Assembly: GCF_001956315.1 (NCBI RefSeq)
Contig: NZ_MOLY01000036.1
Location: 62,001-126,000, forward strand
DNA: 64,000 bases
Direction: 5' to 3'
Source: Sphingomonas montana
Lineage (GTDB): Bacteria > Pseudomonadota > Alphaproteobacteria > Sphingomonadales > Sphingomonadaceae
The translations under genes and the position numbers were made by a program. The notes below the pieces were generated by a model, which searched no databases, was not told the DNA's origin, and worked only from the letters and a program-made list of their open reading frames with translations. Below, in pieces: positions 8,382 through 18,572 of the stretch. Position 1 is the stretch's first letter. Each line of letters opens with the position of its first letter.

Positions 8382-8412
8382 CCGTCATTTCGGCGATATG
8401 CCGGGATGACGG
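8382..8412. repeat. REP-like palindrome (CCGTCAT...ATGACGG family)
   Basis: CCGTCATTTCGGC (8382-8394) and GCCGGGATGACGG (8400-8412) form a 13-bp imperfect hairpin between yidC and engB. The outer ends are the same as those of the larger element at 57333-57426 and close to those at 57538-57621. It may act as a transcript-end stem-loop. Confidence 0.6.
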
Positions 8413-8438
8413 ACATGGCAGTTCCCCCTCGTCCGACC

Positions 8439-8460
8439 GGTTCGAGCTTGTCGAGAACCC
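8439..8460. repeat. Single arm of the GGTTCGAGCTTGTCGAGAACC repeat
   Basis: This is one arm of the palindromic repeat seen complete at 28567-28624, with a degenerate copy near 54486. The opposite arm is not visible here, so this is a decayed or half copy in the yidC-engB spacer. Confidence 0.6.
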
Positions 8461-8484
8461 GCCACAGACCTGCCAGGACGCGCC

Positions 8485-9135
8485 ATGACCGACGAAGAAT
8501 TCAATCCCGCCGAACATCTGATCGAACCCGCGCGTAAATTGTTCGCCGGGCCGATCGGCTTCCTCAAATCCGCGCCCGGGCTCGAACATCTGCCCAGTCC
8601 CGACGTGCCGGAGGTGACCTTTGCCGGCCGTTCCAACGTCGGCAAGTCGTCGCTCCTGAACGCGCTGGCCGGCCGCAACGCGCTCGCCCGCACGTCGAAC
8701 ACGCCGGGCCGGACGCAGGAACTCAATTTCTTCGACGTGGGCGATCCGCTCGTCTTCCGGCTCGTCGACATGCCCGGCTACGGCTTTGCCAAGGCGCCCA
8801 AGGACATGGTCCGCAAATGGCGCTTCCTGGTGAACGACTATCTGCGCGGTCGCGTCGTCCTGAAACGCGCGCTCGTCCTGATCGACAGTCGCCACGGCGC
8901 AAAGGACGTCGATCGCGAGATCATGACGATGCTCGACAAGGCGGCGGTCTCCTACCGCCTGGTCCTGACCAAGGCCGACAAGATCAAGGCGAGCGACCTC
9001 GCCGCCGTCACCACCGCCACGATTGCGGAAGCGCGCAAGCATGTTGCCGCCCACCCCGAAATCCTGGTCACGTCCAGCGAGACCGGTCTCGGCATTCCCG
9101 AACTGCGCGCCGCCGTACTCGAAGCGATCGGCTGA
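8485..9135 (+). CDS. engB: Ribosome biogenesis GTPase EngB (YihA/YsxC)
   Basis: This 216-residue TRAFAC GTPase has G1 GRSNVGKSS (48-56), G2 threonine in SNTPGRTQ (about 71-78), G3 DMPGYG (95-100), G4 TKAD and G5-like TSSETG near the end. EngB is needed for late assembly of the 50S subunit. ATG 8485 matches the family start. It follows yidC after 110 bp of repeat-containing spacer, in the position commonly seen in alphaproteobacteria. Confidence 0.97.
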   Translation: MTDEEFNPAEHLIEPARKLFAGPIGFLKSAPGLEHLPSPDVPEVTFAGRSNVGKSSLLNALAGRNALARTSNTPGRTQELNFFDVGDPLVFRLVDMPGYGFAKAPKDMVRKWRFLVNDYLRGRVVLKRALVLIDSRHGAKDVDREIMTMLDKAAVSYRLVLTKADKIKASDLAAVTTATIAEARKHVAAHPEILVTSSETGLGIPELRAAVLEAIG

Positions 9136-9220
9136 ACCCGCGCCATGACGACGGGGGCAAGGTCTTGCCCCGAACCCGGCGGCACGGCAGAAGCCGCCAC
9201 GGAACAGAGGGACCCGCCAC

Positions 9221-9874
9221 ATGCTGAACATCGTCATCGGCAACCGCGCCTACAGCAGCTGGTCGATGCGCGGCTGGCTCGCGGTCCGGCTGTCCGGCCT
9301 GCCGTTCACCGAAACGCTCCTGCCGATGTGGTCGCCCGAATGGGACGCGGCGCGCGCCACCGGCCCGCTGGCATTGTCGGGCAAGGTTCCGACGCTGATC
9401 GACGGCGACGTGACGCTCTGGGACAGCCTGGCGATCGTCGAGCATCTTGCCGAACACACCGGCCGTGACCGGTTCTGGCCGGCCGATCCCGCCGCCCGCG
9501 CGCGCGCGCGCTCGATCGCCGCCGAAATGCACAGCGGCTATCCCGACCTGCGCCGTGATTGCGGCATGAACGTCCGCCGCCGCTACGCCCCCTCCCCGCT
9601 CGCCCCCGCCACACAGGGGGACGTTGACCGCGTCGTCGCGCTCTGGACCGAAGCCCGGACCCGTTTCGGGACCGGCGGCGACTATCTGTTCGGCGATTAT
9701 GGCGCGGCCGACCTGATGTTCGCGCCCGTCGCCACCCGTTTCCGGACCTACGCGGTCCCGCTGCCCGCCATCGCCGACCGCTATGTCGACGCGCTGCTCG
9801 CCCACCCCCACGTCGCCGAATGGATCGCCGCGGCCCACGCCGAACCCTGGGTCCTCGACCGCTACGAACGCTGA
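9221..9874 (+). CDS. Glutathione S-transferase family protein
   Basis: This 217-residue protein has a thioredoxin-like N-terminal domain (MLNIVIGNRAYSSWSMRGWL, with the cis-proline segment GKVPTLIDGD and WDSLAIVEHLAE) and an all-helical C-terminal GST domain. The SSWSMR serine region is the expected glutathione-binding site. The start has AGAGGGA upstream. It probably acts in detoxification or thiol chemistry in the cytoplasm; the substrate is unknown. A short REP-like hairpin separates it from dapE. Confidence 0.9.
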   Translation: MLNIVIGNRAYSSWSMRGWLAVRLSGLPFTETLLPMWSPEWDAARATGPLALSGKVPTLIDGDVTLWDSLAIVEHLAEHTGRDRFWPADPAARARARSIAAEMHSGYPDLRRDCGMNVRRRYAPSPLAPATQGDVDRVVALWTEARTRFGTGGDYLFGDYGAADLMFAPVATRFRTYAVPLPAIADRYVDALLAHPHVAEWIAAAHAEPWVLDRYER

Positions 9875-9883
9875 TGCCCAAGT

Positions 9884-9904
9884 GCCCCGGCGAAGGCCGG
9901 GGCC
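9884..9904. repeat. Short palindromic repeat (GCCCCGGC-GAA-GGCCGGGGC)
   Basis: An 8- to 9-bp GC-only stem with a GAA centre lies just after the GST stop. Its shape resembles the GCGAAGGC core of the element at 57333. It is probably a REP-type intergenic repeat or weak transcript-end hairpin. Confidence 0.5.
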
Positions 9905-9947
9905 TAGCCGCAACCGCTCCACCGGCGTGCGCCACCAGGAACCCGAA

Positions 9948-11051
9948 ATGCTCGACCCCGTCCCCCTCACCGCAGACCTGATCGCCTGCCCCAGCGTCAC
10001 GCCGCGCGATGCCGGTGCGCTCGACATCCTCACCGCCGCGCTCGAATCGATCGGCTTCACGGTCGAAACCTTCTGGTCCGGCGACGCGCCCGATGGCCCG
10101 GTCCGCAACCTGTTCGCCACGCGCGGCACCGGCAGGCCGCATTTCGCCTTTGCCGGCCATACCGACGTCGTACCCGCCGGGCCGGACGCGTTCGTCCCCA
10201 CCGTGCGGGGGGATATGCTCCACGGCCGCGGGGCGGTGGACATGAAGGGCGCGATCGCCGCCTTCGTGGCCGCCGCGTCGCGCGTGCCCGACCATCGCGG
10301 CACCGTCAGCCTGATCGTCACCGGGGACGAGGAAGGTCCCGCCACCCACGGCACCGTCGCCCTCATGGACTGGATGGCGCCACGCGGGATCCGCCCGGAC
10401 CTTTGCCTGGTTGGTGAACCGACGTCGGACGCGCGGCTGGGCGATACGATCAAGATCGGCCGGCGCGGCTCCGTGAACATGTGGATCACCGTCGCCGGCA
10501 CGCAGGGCCATGTCGCCTACCCCCACTTCGCCGACAATCCGATCCCGCGTCTCACCGCGATCCTGACCGCCGTCCACGGCCTCGTCCTCGACGCGGGCAC
10601 CGACTGGTTCCAGCCATCCAATCTGGAGGTCACCGACATCGCGGTCGGCAACCCCGCCGCCAACGTCATCCCGGCCCAGGCGACCGCACGGCTCAACATC
10701 CGCTTCAACGACCTCCACCGCGGCGACGCACTGGTCGCCCGGGTACGGGACATCGTTCACGCCCATGGCGGCACGCTTACGGCAAAGGTCTCGGGCGAAG
10801 CGTTCCTGACCGAACCCGGTGCGCTGTCCGACACTGTCGCTGCGGCGATCCGTACCGTCGCGGGCATCGATCCGGTGCTGTCCACCGGCGGCGGCACGTC
10901 GGACGCTCGGTTCCTCTCCCGGCTTTGCCCGGTGGTTGAATTCGGCCTCGTGAACGCGACCATGCACAAGCAGGACGAAGCCGTCGCGATCCCCGATCTG
11001 CTGGCCTTGACCGAAATCTACGCCGAAATCCTGCGTACGGTCTTGCCGTAA
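9948..11051 (+). CDS. dapE: Succinyl-diaminopimelate desuccinylase
   Basis: This 367-residue M20 family metallohydrolase starts at ATG 9948 with AGGA upstream. Metal-binding motifs are FAGHTDVVPAG (His71, Asp73), GAVDMKG (Asp98) and TGDEEGPA. A dimerisation lid domain occupies the middle, and NATMHKQDE carries the C-terminal His ligand. DapE hydrolyses N-succinyl-L,L-diaminopimelate to L,L-DAP and succinate in lysine and peptidoglycan precursor synthesis. The longer frame opening at 9783 overlaps the GST gene and is not used. Confidence 0.96.
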   Translation: MLDPVPLTADLIACPSVTPRDAGALDILTAALESIGFTVETFWSGDAPDGPVRNLFATRGTGRPHFAFAGHTDVVPAGPDAFVPTVRGDMLHGRGAVDMKGAIAAFVAAASRVPDHRGTVSLIVTGDEEGPATHGTVALMDWMAPRGIRPDLCLVGEPTSDARLGDTIKIGRRGSVNMWITVAGTQGHVAYPHFADNPIPRLTAILTAVHGLVLDAGTDWFQPSNLEVTDIAVGNPAANVIPAQATARLNIRFNDLHRGDALVARVRDIVHAHGGTLTAKVSGEAFLTEPGALSDTVAAAIRTVAGIDPVLSTGGGTSDARFLSRLCPVVEFGLVNATMHKQDEAVAIPDLLALTEIYAEILRTVLP

Positions 11052-11174
11052 CTCCCTGTTACGCGGCAGGAGACCATCGTCTCGGCCCGGCTGAATATCG
11101 GCCCTTGCCCGGCGTCCCGTTTCGGTCGAAACTCAGGCACTCGGATCGGAATGGTATCCCATTCGGAGTAGGAC

Positions 11175-11693
11175 ATGGCAAAACCCAGCTTCCGCCGTTT
11201 ATGGTCGAACTACCCGCGCGGCTCACCCGAAAATGTGCTCCGCGGCATTGGCTGGGATGATCTGATCGGCAATCCGAACTACGAAAATACCTGCGCGATC
11301 CGCATGAGCATCTGCCTTGCCGCGTCGGGCCAGCCGGTAAGAAGCAGCCAGGGGATGAAGGTGCTTTCCGGCCCCCTGAAAGGTCTGCCGATCGAGGTTC
11401 GCCAGGATACCATTTCACGCTACCTCGAACAGCATTGGGGGCCGCCGCTGAAGGTGGCTGCCAGGGAGGCGGAACAGCGGATCAACGGCCGCGACGGCGT
11501 GGCCAGTTTCTTCGGAATTTCCGGCTATAATGTCGGCGGACGCGACGGGGGACATATCGACCTGATCGACGGCACCGTCAGCGAACATGGCCTGTTTGGC
11601 TATGTCTGGTCGCGCTCGATCCAATATAGCTATGGCTCGCACGGCTATATGGATCGTGCGGCGTCGGTCTGGTTCTGGGAAATGCCACGATGA
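11175..11693 (+). CDS. Tae4-like amidase (candidate type VI secretion effector)
   Basis: The 172-residue product lacks a signal peptide. It carries NTCAIRMS with Cys40 and GGHIDLIDG with His127 and Asp129, the Cys-His-Asp arrangement of the Tae4 family of NlpC/P60-like peptidoglycan amidases. That family cleaves the DAP-D-Ala/glutamyl cross-bridge region of target-cell walls. Length and the N-terminal YP...WDDLIGNP pattern fit. Its stop overlaps the next gene's start (ATGA), the usual tight effector-immunity layout. No type VI structural gene is in this window. Base composition looks somewhat less GC-rich than its neighbours, suggesting acquisition. Confidence 0.75.
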   Translation: MAKPSFRRLWSNYPRGSPENVLRGIGWDDLIGNPNYENTCAIRMSICLAASGQPVRSSQGMKVLSGPLKGLPIEVRQDTISRYLEQHWGPPLKVAAREAEQRINGRDGVASFFGISGYNVGGRDGGHIDLIDGTVSEHGLFGYVWSRSIQYSYGSHGYMDRAASVWFWEMPR

Positions 11694-12214
11694 AACCGCT
11701 CAGACTTGCCCTTGCGCTGTTCAGTCTGGCGGTGGTGTCCTGCGACGACAGCGGCACGGCCAGGACCACCGCGAACAGCTGCACGCTTGATCCCGCCACG
11801 TCGCCGGACGGCACAGCGGTGCTGGCGGGTGACTGCGCGCGCGATGCGAAGGCGGTGGCGGCCGCGATCACGCGCGGAGCGGATGCGCTCAGGTCCGCCG
11901 GGGAGATCGCACTCGGGCGTACGCCATTCGGTCCGGTCGGGGTGTTCGATCGCTGTACCGTCATGGCCCGCCTTGCCGATGATCCGCGCTGGACCGCATC
12001 GATCGACAGCAACACTGCCGGTGCGCCGCTACGCGACGCACTACGGGCCGATATATTGGCCCCGTCCGTGTCCGCCGCGCTTGCCAAGGCGGGGCGCACG
12101 CTCCGCGGCGTAAGCCTGGAAAAGATTCTGCTGGTCGACGCGCCTGCGAAGGATTGCGCGAAGAGCCCCGCCAGAACACCGGTCGAGGCGCAAATCTGGC
12201 TGGGACTGCAATAG
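11690..12214 (+). CDS. Lipoprotein, candidate immunity partner of the Tae4-like amidase
   Basis: The 174-residue product begins MKPLRLALALFSLAVVSCDD, a lipoprotein signal with a lipobox ending at Cys18. The mature part has several cysteines (SCTL, GDCAR, DRCTV, KDCAK) that could form disulfides, as in periplasmic Tai4-type immunity proteins, but I cannot confirm homology to Tai4. Position is the main argument: it overlaps the amidase gene by 4 bp, and periplasmic location is where immunity would be needed. It could also be an unrelated lipoprotein. Confidence 0.6.
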   Translation: MKPLRLALALFSLAVVSCDDSGTARTTANSCTLDPATSPDGTAVLAGDCARDAKAVAAAITRGADALRSAGEIALGRTPFGPVGVFDRCTVMARLADDPRWTASIDSNTAGAPLRDALRADILAPSVSAALAKAGRTLRGVSLEKILLVDAPAKDCAKSPARTPVEAQIWLGLQ

Positions 12215-12392
12215 GCGTTATTCACCGCCCCTCACGCAACGGTCGCCCCGTCCCTGCAATCCATAGCTGCCGAAAACGGCCTCACAGAATCACCTGCCGC
12301 CAAACCAGGCACTGCCGGGAGATCCGGTCAGTCCTGGCTGGAGGCTCATCGCTGCCGGCTAGCGCTTCGGTCCAACCGACGGTCGACCGACC

Positions 12393-12974
12393 CTACTCCC
12401 GCACCCGCCGCAGGATCACATACAGCGCGCCGGCCCCGCCGTGCCGCGGATGGGCGTTGCGGACCGATGCGATCCGTGCGGCGTGGGACGATCCCATCAG
12501 CCAGTCGCCGATCACCGCGCGGATCGCGCCGCGCCCCGGCCGGTCCATCGCGTTGCCGCGCACCTTGGGCGGCTTGCCCGTCACCAGCAACATCAGCCGC
12601 GCCCCGTCCGCCAGCGCGCGCTGCAACCCTGTCTCCAGCACGCCGTGCGCCTGCACCAGAGTATAGCCGTGCAGGTCGATCGTGACGTCCGGGCTCGCCA
12701 GCCCGCGTCGCAGCCGCCGGTCCCACCCGCCGTCCAGCGTCTCGCCCGGCACCGCTGGCGGTCGCGGCGCGGGCGGGCGCGGCGGCACAGCGGCCACCAT
12801 CCGGACGGGCATGCGCTTGACCGGCTTGGAAAAAACCGGCGCGGATGGCGCAACGTCCATCATCACCGGTTCCGCTGCAGGTGCGGTCGGCACCAGCGGG
12901 CGCACATCGGCGGTCACCCGCCGCCACAGCGCCTGTTCGTCAGGGCCGAGCCGCCGCCGCACCGCCCGCCTCAC
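12393..12974 (-). CDS. Smr domain protein
   Basis: This 193-residue protein has a Pro-rich, basic N-terminal half and a C-terminal Smr domain (VTIDLHGYTLVQAH with the DLHG motif, LLVTGKPPKVRG, and NAHPRHGGAGALYVIL). Smr domains are small nucleases or nucleic-acid-binding modules, and stand-alone forms have been tied to RNA or ribosome quality control. Its start lies 35 bp inside the end of mltA. The Tim44-mltA-Smr order is a familiar alphaproteobacterial arrangement, so cotranscription is likely. Confidence 0.92.
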   Translation of the reverse strand: MRRAVRRRLGPDEQALWRRVTADVRPLVPTAPAAEPVMMDVAPSAPVFSKPVKRMPVRMVAAVPPRPPAPRPPAVPGETLDGGWDRRLRRGLASPDVTIDLHGYTLVQAHGVLETGLQRALADGARLMLLVTGKPPKVRGNAMDRPGRGAIRAVIGDWLMGSSHAARIASVRNAHPRHGGAGALYVILRRVRE

Positions 12975-14268
12975 CGTTCACCGCCCCACCGCTCAGGCGC
13001 GCCGCGGTGCCGATCGGCAGCAGCAGCCACGCCTGCCCCCGCGCCGACATGCCGCCCGCCACAGTCCGCGCCTCTGCGCCGGACCCCCAATATGTGTCGA
13101 ACCGGTTTGCGCCCTTGATCGCGCCGCCGGTGTCCTGCGCCACCCACAGGCCGCTCGCCTCGCCATGGTCCATGGCCAGGAACAGCGGCGCACCCAGCGG
13201 CGTGAACGCCGGGTCGGCCGCCACGGTCGTGCGGCCCATCACTGGATATCCCATCGCACCCAGCGGCCCCGCACCGCCCAGTTCGCGGAAGAACACGAAG
13301 CTCTTGTTCGCATTCATGATCGCGGTCCCGCCGTCCGGTTCCTGTCGCAACCGCGCGATAATTCCCTGCATCGACGTCGACTGGCCGGTCGCGAACAGGC
13401 CGCGATCCTTCATATATTTGCCGATGCCGGTATAGTCGCGGCCGTTCTGGGTGGCGTAGCCGACCCGCATGATGCCCCCATCCGGCAACCGCAGCAGGCC
13501 CGATCCTTGCACCTGCAGGAAGAACATCTCGATCGGGTCCTTCGCCCACGCGACCACCGGCGCGCGGTCGCCCAGCCCCCCGGCGACGATCGCGGCCCGA
13601 TCCGGGTACAGCCCCAGCGTGCCGTCCTTGACCTGTCCACGGATCTTGCGGCCTTTCAAGTCCGCCGCAAACTGCCCCAGGTCCACATCAACCAGATCGG
13701 CGGGCCGGCCATAGATCGGCACGGCATAACCCGGCTGGCGGGTCCGGGACCCGGCAATCTCCGGCTCATAATATCCCGTCGCGAACGCCTGGCCACTGCC
13801 GATCGTGACCGGCTCCAGATAACGCGCGAAGAACCCCAGCGCATCCGATCGTCCCCAGCCGGCCGCCGCCGTACAGGCCGGCGTCCAGTCCGCCGGGCGG
13901 GTCAGCCCGCTGCGATCGGTCCGCCGCACCAGCGACGGGCAACTGATCCGAAACGCCGCCAGCGCCGCCTGCGCCTCCGCCTCCGTCGCGCCCAGCGCGG
14001 CAAAGGCCGGCCCGGCGCGCACCCCGGCCCCGGCGGCATTCACCGCGTCCGGTGCCAGATAGGGCGGCGTCACCGGCGGCGTGACGGCACGTGGGATCAC
14101 CCGTCTGGGTCCCGGCGTCAAACTGGTAGGCGCGGGCAGCCGCTCCGATTCGACACTTGGTGCAACCTTGGACGGAGCGGGAGCGCTTTCCACGCTTCCC
14201 GCCTGCGGTCCGGCGCACCCCGCCATCGCCAGCGCGACGCCGGCAACCGCGATAGACCGGCGGATCAC
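12940..14268 (-). CDS. mltA: Membrane-bound lytic murein transglycosylase A
   Basis: The GTG at 14268 overlaps the TGA of the Tim44-like gene (GTGA). The N-terminus IRRSIAVAGVALAMAGCAG is a lipoprotein signal with Cys18. The 442-residue protein carries the MltA barrel domain (TGYYEPEIAGSR, DPIEMFFLQVQGSG, and NANKSFVFFREL) and the 3D domain with conserved aspartates (LAMDHGEASGLWVAQDTGGAI, FDTYWGSG). MltA cleaves MurNAc-GlcNAc bonds, releasing anhydro-muropeptides, from the outer-membrane inner leaflet. The frame continues upstream to 14610 but is antisense-like there. Confidence 0.95.
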   Translation of the reverse strand: MIRRSIAVAGVALAMAGCAGPQAGSVESAPAPSKVAPSVESERLPAPTSLTPGPRRVIPRAVTPPVTPPYLAPDAVNAAGAGVRAGPAFAALGATEAEAQAALAAFRISCPSLVRRTDRSGLTRPADWTPACTAAAGWGRSDALGFFARYLEPVTIGSGQAFATGYYEPEIAGSRTRQPGYAVPIYGRPADLVDVDLGQFAADLKGRKIRGQVKDGTLGLYPDRAAIVAGGLGDRAPVVAWAKDPIEMFFLQVQGSGLLRLPDGGIMRVGYATQNGRDYTGIGKYMKDRGLFATGQSTSMQGIIARLRQEPDGGTAIMNANKSFVFFRELGGAGPLGAMGYPVMGRTTVAADPAFTPLGAPLFLAMDHGEASGLWVAQDTGGAIKGANRFDTYWGSGAEARTVAGGMSARGQAWLLLPIGTAARLSGGAVNGEAGGAAAARP

Positions 14269-14909
14269 GCCGCTTCGTCTGTTTCGATCAGAATCCAGTT
14301 CGGGTCGTTGGCACGCACGTTGCGTGCAAACGTCCAGACATCGTGCGTGGCGACCGCATCGCTGACCGACCCGGCGATGACAACGCCATCGGCATCGCGC
14401 GTTACCGCGGCGATATCCGCGTCGAACCGCACCACGATCGTTGCGGTCTGGCCGTCCATCCGCACCGCGTCGATCATCGCGCGCTCGATCGAGACCAGCC
14501 GGTTGTCCAGCACATGCCCCGCCGCGCGGCGATCCGCGATCGCCTCGACGAAGGCCGCCCGCACATCCTCGTCGACCAGCCGCGCCAGCGCGTCCTCGTC
14601 CCCGGCCCAATAGGCTTCCAGGATCATGCGATAGGCGGACTGCGCACCTTCCAGGAACCGCCCGGCATCGAACTGCGGATCCGCCGCCACCAGCGTCCGC
14701 AGGCCGTCGCGCGCATGTGGTTCGATCACCGGTTCAGTGCCGGCTTCCGGTTTGGCATCCCCCGTCGTCCGCGGCAACGCGGCGGCAGCCGGCTTGGTCT
14801 CGACCGCCTTCACGATCGGCTGCTCGTGCCCGGTCCGTTTGCCCAGCACGCTGTACAGCCGCAACCCGACGAAGAAGAAGACCAATGCCAGAATGATGAT
14901 CGTTTCCAC
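14265..14909 (-). CDS. Tim44-like domain protein (TimA family)
   Basis: GTG 14909 is preferred because GGAGG lies about 6 nt upstream and the membrane segment (ETIIILALVFFFVGLRLYSVLG) begins at once. The 214-residue protein then has a charged linker and a C-terminal Tim44-like domain (FLEGAQSAYRMILEAYWAGD, and VRANDPNWILIETDEA). In mitochondria Tim44 tethers the import motor. Bacterial members are inner-membrane anchored and implicated in membrane-protein complexes or assembly. The stop overlaps the mltA GTG. Confidence 0.9.
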   Translation of the reverse strand: METIIILALVFFFVGLRLYSVLGKRTGHEQPIVKAVETKPAAAALPRTTGDAKPEAGTEPVIEPHARDGLRTLVAADPQFDAGRFLEGAQSAYRMILEAYWAGDEDALARLVDEDVRAAFVEAIADRRAAGHVLDNRLVSIERAMIDAVRMDGQTATIVVRFDADIAAVTRDADGVVIAGSVSDAVATHDVWTFARNVRANDPNWILIETDEAA

Positions 14910-15020
14910 CGAGCCTCCGAACGCCCTGCCGGACACGCATTTCGCGTCCTGGGCAAGATATAGGCGCACAACGCCGATCTTCCAAATCCGCGGGCGGTTT
15001 TGGCGGGGCGTTCGGACAGG

Positions 15021-15596
15021 TCAGCCCTTGTGGGTGTCGATCCGGGCCTGCAACGCCGCCACCTGCTCCTTCAGCGCCGATATCTCCTCGTCGACCGCCG
15101 CCGTGCCGGCCGGCACCGGATCGCCCGGTGCGCCCACGCCTCCCGGCGTCAGCGGCGGCTTGAAGGCGCTGGCCGCCACTTCGAACATCTCCAGGTTGCG
15201 CTTGGCGATCTCCGCGAACGGGCCACCCGAAAACGCGCCCTCCATCGCGGACCGGAACTGCAACTGGTTGCGCTTGAAAGCATCCATCGACGCTTCCAGA
15301 TATTGCGGCACCATCGATTGCATGTTGTCGCCGTACAACCCGATCAGCTGGCGCAGGAAACCGACCGGCAGCATCGTCTGGCCGCGGGTCTCCTCCTCCA
15401 TGATGATCTGGGTCAGCACGTTGTGCGTGATATCCTCTTCGGACTTGGCGTCTATCACCTTGAACTCGCGTCCGGCGCGGGTCATCACCGCCAGATGTTC
15501 CAGCGTGATATAGCTGGAGGAGTCGGTGTCATAGAGTCGCCGATTGGCGTATTTCTTGATGATGACGACGCCCGAACCACCCGACGACTTGCCCAT
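15021..15596 (-). CDS. phaR: Polyhydroxyalkanoate synthesis regulator PhaR
   Basis: The 191-residue product has the PHA accumulation DNA-binding domain at residues 11-75 (IIKKYANRRLYDTDSSSYIT, with THNVLTQIIMEEE), the PHB granule-binding region after it, and a short coiled coil at the end (ISALKEQVAALQARI). PhaR binds DNA and PHA granules, repressing phasin genes when polymer is scarce. The ATG at 15596 overlaps in antiparallel fashion the upstream ATG of the divergent PhaC-like frame, so the two genes have almost no shared spacer. Confidence 0.95.
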   Translation of the reverse strand: MGKSSGGSGVVIIKKYANRRLYDTDSSSYITLEHLAVMTRAGREFKVIDAKSEEDITHNVLTQIIMEEETRGQTMLPVGFLRQLIGLYGDNMQSMVPQYLEASMDAFKRNQLQFRSAMEGAFSGGPFAEIAKRNLEMFEVAASAFKPPLTPGGVGAPGDPVPAGTAAVDEEISALKEQVAALQARIDTHKG

Positions 15597-15636
15597 GCCC
15601 GTTCCCTTCGCCCCCGAAAACCCATCGGTAGCACCG

Positions 15637-16725
15637 ATGGATGCGGCGTCGCAACACAGGCCCCGCCCCCTGCCGCTGTTCCTCGAAATGGTGCGTCGCG
15701 AAACGGCCGGCGCACCCGATCGGCTCGCCGCCGCGCTGGCCGGACTGCGGCGCTACCAGCAGGCGCCACGCCTCGTTCCGCCGCCGCCCGCGCCCGTGGT
15801 GGCGCGTGCCGGCCGCGCCGTCCTGCGCGATTTCGGCGTGCCGACTGCCGCATCGGCCGCCGCACCGGCCGTGCTGTTCGTGCCCTCGCTCATCAACCCC
15901 CCGTCGGTGCTGGACCTTGCGCCGGATCGCTCGCTGCTCCGCTGGCTGGCGACGCAGGGCCTCCGCCCCCTGATCGTCGATTGGGGCACGCCGACCCCCG
16001 CCGACGCTGGACAGGATGTCGCCGCGCATGTCGAACAGATGCTGCTGCCGCTGCTCGACGGTCTGGACGGTCTGGGTCGCCCGCCCGCGCTGGTCGGCTA
16101 CTGCCTGGGCGGCACGATGGCGATCGCCGCCGCCGCGGTGCGCCCGGTGGCGGCGCTCGCGCTGATCGCCGCTCCCTGGTCCTTCGCCGGTTTCCCGGAC
16201 TCCGCACGCGCCGACATCGCCGGGCTATGGGCGGATGCCGCCCCCGCCGCCGCCCGGCTCGGCCTGTTGCCGATGGAGGTGCTGCAAGCCGCCTTCTGGT
16301 CGCTCGATCCGGTCCGCACGGTCGCCCGATTCGAAGATTTCGCGACCCGCGCCGATATCGCGGCGCATGTCGGGCTGGAGGATTGGGCCAATGACGGCCC
16401 CCCGATCGCGCTCGCCGCCGGGCGGGAGCTGTTCGAGGAGTTCTTCGCCGCCGATCGTCCCGGTCGCGGCGCATGGACCGTCGCGGGCCGATCGATCGAT
16501 GCGACCCGCCTCGCCTGTCCCGTCCTCGACATCCTCTCGACCACCGATCGGATCGTCCCGGCCGCCTCCGCGCTTTCCGGCACGCTGAATCGGCCCGGCA
16601 CGCTGCATCATGCGACGCGGCTGTCGCTCGATCTCGGCCATGTCGGCATGGTCGTCGGCCGGCACGGTCCGGACCGGCTCTGGCGGCCGTTGCGCGACTG
16701 GCTTTTACACACCGCCGCCGGCTGA
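15637..16725 (+). CDS. PhaC-like alpha/beta hydrolase (short)
   Basis: About 362 residues. The nucleophile elbow is VGYCLGGT, with Cys in place of Ser as in class I/II PHA synthases. The Asp follows in DILSTTDRIVP, and the His in LDLGHVGMVVG. The protein is much shorter than typical PhaC (about 570-600 aa) and lacks most of the N-terminal domain, so it may be a depolymerase-like or synthase-like hydrolase of the PHA pathway. Lying between phaR and a thiolase supports a PHA role. In-frame ATGs at 15595 and 15637 are both possible; 15637 avoids overlap with phaR. Confidence 0.8.
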   Translation: MDAASQHRPRPLPLFLEMVRRETAGAPDRLAAALAGLRRYQQAPRLVPPPPAPVVARAGRAVLRDFGVPTAASAAAPAVLFVPSLINPPSVLDLAPDRSLLRWLATQGLRPLIVDWGTPTPADAGQDVAAHVEQMLLPLLDGLDGLGRPPALVGYCLGGTMAIAAAAVRPVAALALIAAPWSFAGFPDSARADIAGLWADAAPAAARLGLLPMEVLQAAFWSLDPVRTVARFEDFATRADIAAHVGLEDWANDGPPIALAAGRELFEEFFAADRPGRGAWTVAGRSIDATRLACPVLDILSTTDRIVPAASALSGTLNRPGTLHHATRLSLDLGHVGMVVGRHGPDRLWRPLRDWLLHTAAG

Positions 16726-16761
16726 TAGACGGTGGACCCAAGAATCCGAATGGAGAGAGCC

Positions 16762-17934
<1,173 letters not shown>

Positions 17935-17971
17935 CGCCGCTACTGACGCGCAGCGGCGACCCCGCTGCGCG

Positions 17972-18505
17972 TCAGTTGATCCGTCGGACGCGGATGGCAC
18001 GTTGCCCGCCGACATTGGCCAGGAAACTGCCCACCAGCCCCTTGCGAATGCGGATGGTGTCGTTGGGCCTGGGCGGAACGGCGAGCGGCTCGTCGTCGTT
18101 CTGTACCCAGCGGGCCTGATCCTCGAGCAGGAAGGACCACCGGCCGTTCGCGGTCTGCGACGCCTGGACGATCCGCGTTTCCAGCGTCTGGAACTCCGCC
18201 TCTTCGGCCGCGCTGGCGCCTCGTGAGAAGATGTCCAGTTTCGGCAGGGTCAGCCCGAACAGCGAACGCCGCGCCTTCACCACGTCGCCCCGGTTCATCA
18301 GCACGACCTCCCGGCGTCCGAGCGACGCCTGCAACCCATCGAACGCCTTGTCGTAACAGGTCGCGCGAGTCGCGACGTCCGGGACCGCCCGGCATTTCTC
18401 CATCTCCCGGATTGCGGGCGCGGTCGCGACCGGATCCGCCGCATTTACCGGACCGCCGGCCACCCCGAACGCCACGGCAATCCCCACGATCTGCAAGCGT
18501 CTCAT
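17972..18505 (-). CDS. Secreted hypothetical protein (177 aa)
   Basis: ATG 18505 has GGGGG about 8 nt upstream. Residues 1-22 are a signal peptide (RRLQIVGIAVAFGVAGGPVNA). The mature protein has two cysteines in MEKCRAVPDVATRATCYD, a pattern seen in small periplasmic proteins, then a mixed alpha/beta region ending in a basic tail (GQRAIRVRRIN). It is convergent with the thiolase and divergent from the TonB-dependent receptor. No function assigned. Confidence 0.75.
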   Translation of the reverse strand: MRRLQIVGIAVAFGVAGGPVNAADPVATAPAIREMEKCRAVPDVATRATCYDKAFDGLQASLGRREVVLMNRGDVVKARRSLFGLTLPKLDIFSRGASAAEEAEFQTLETRIVQASQTANGRWSFLLEDQARWVQNDDEPLAVPPRPNDTIRIRKGLVGSFLANVGGQRAIRVRRIN

Positions 18506-18572
18506 TCGCAATCCCCCTCTTCCGGCTGCGGCCACACTGAACGAAGACCGGCCGGGGCGGTAGTGTTGCGAA

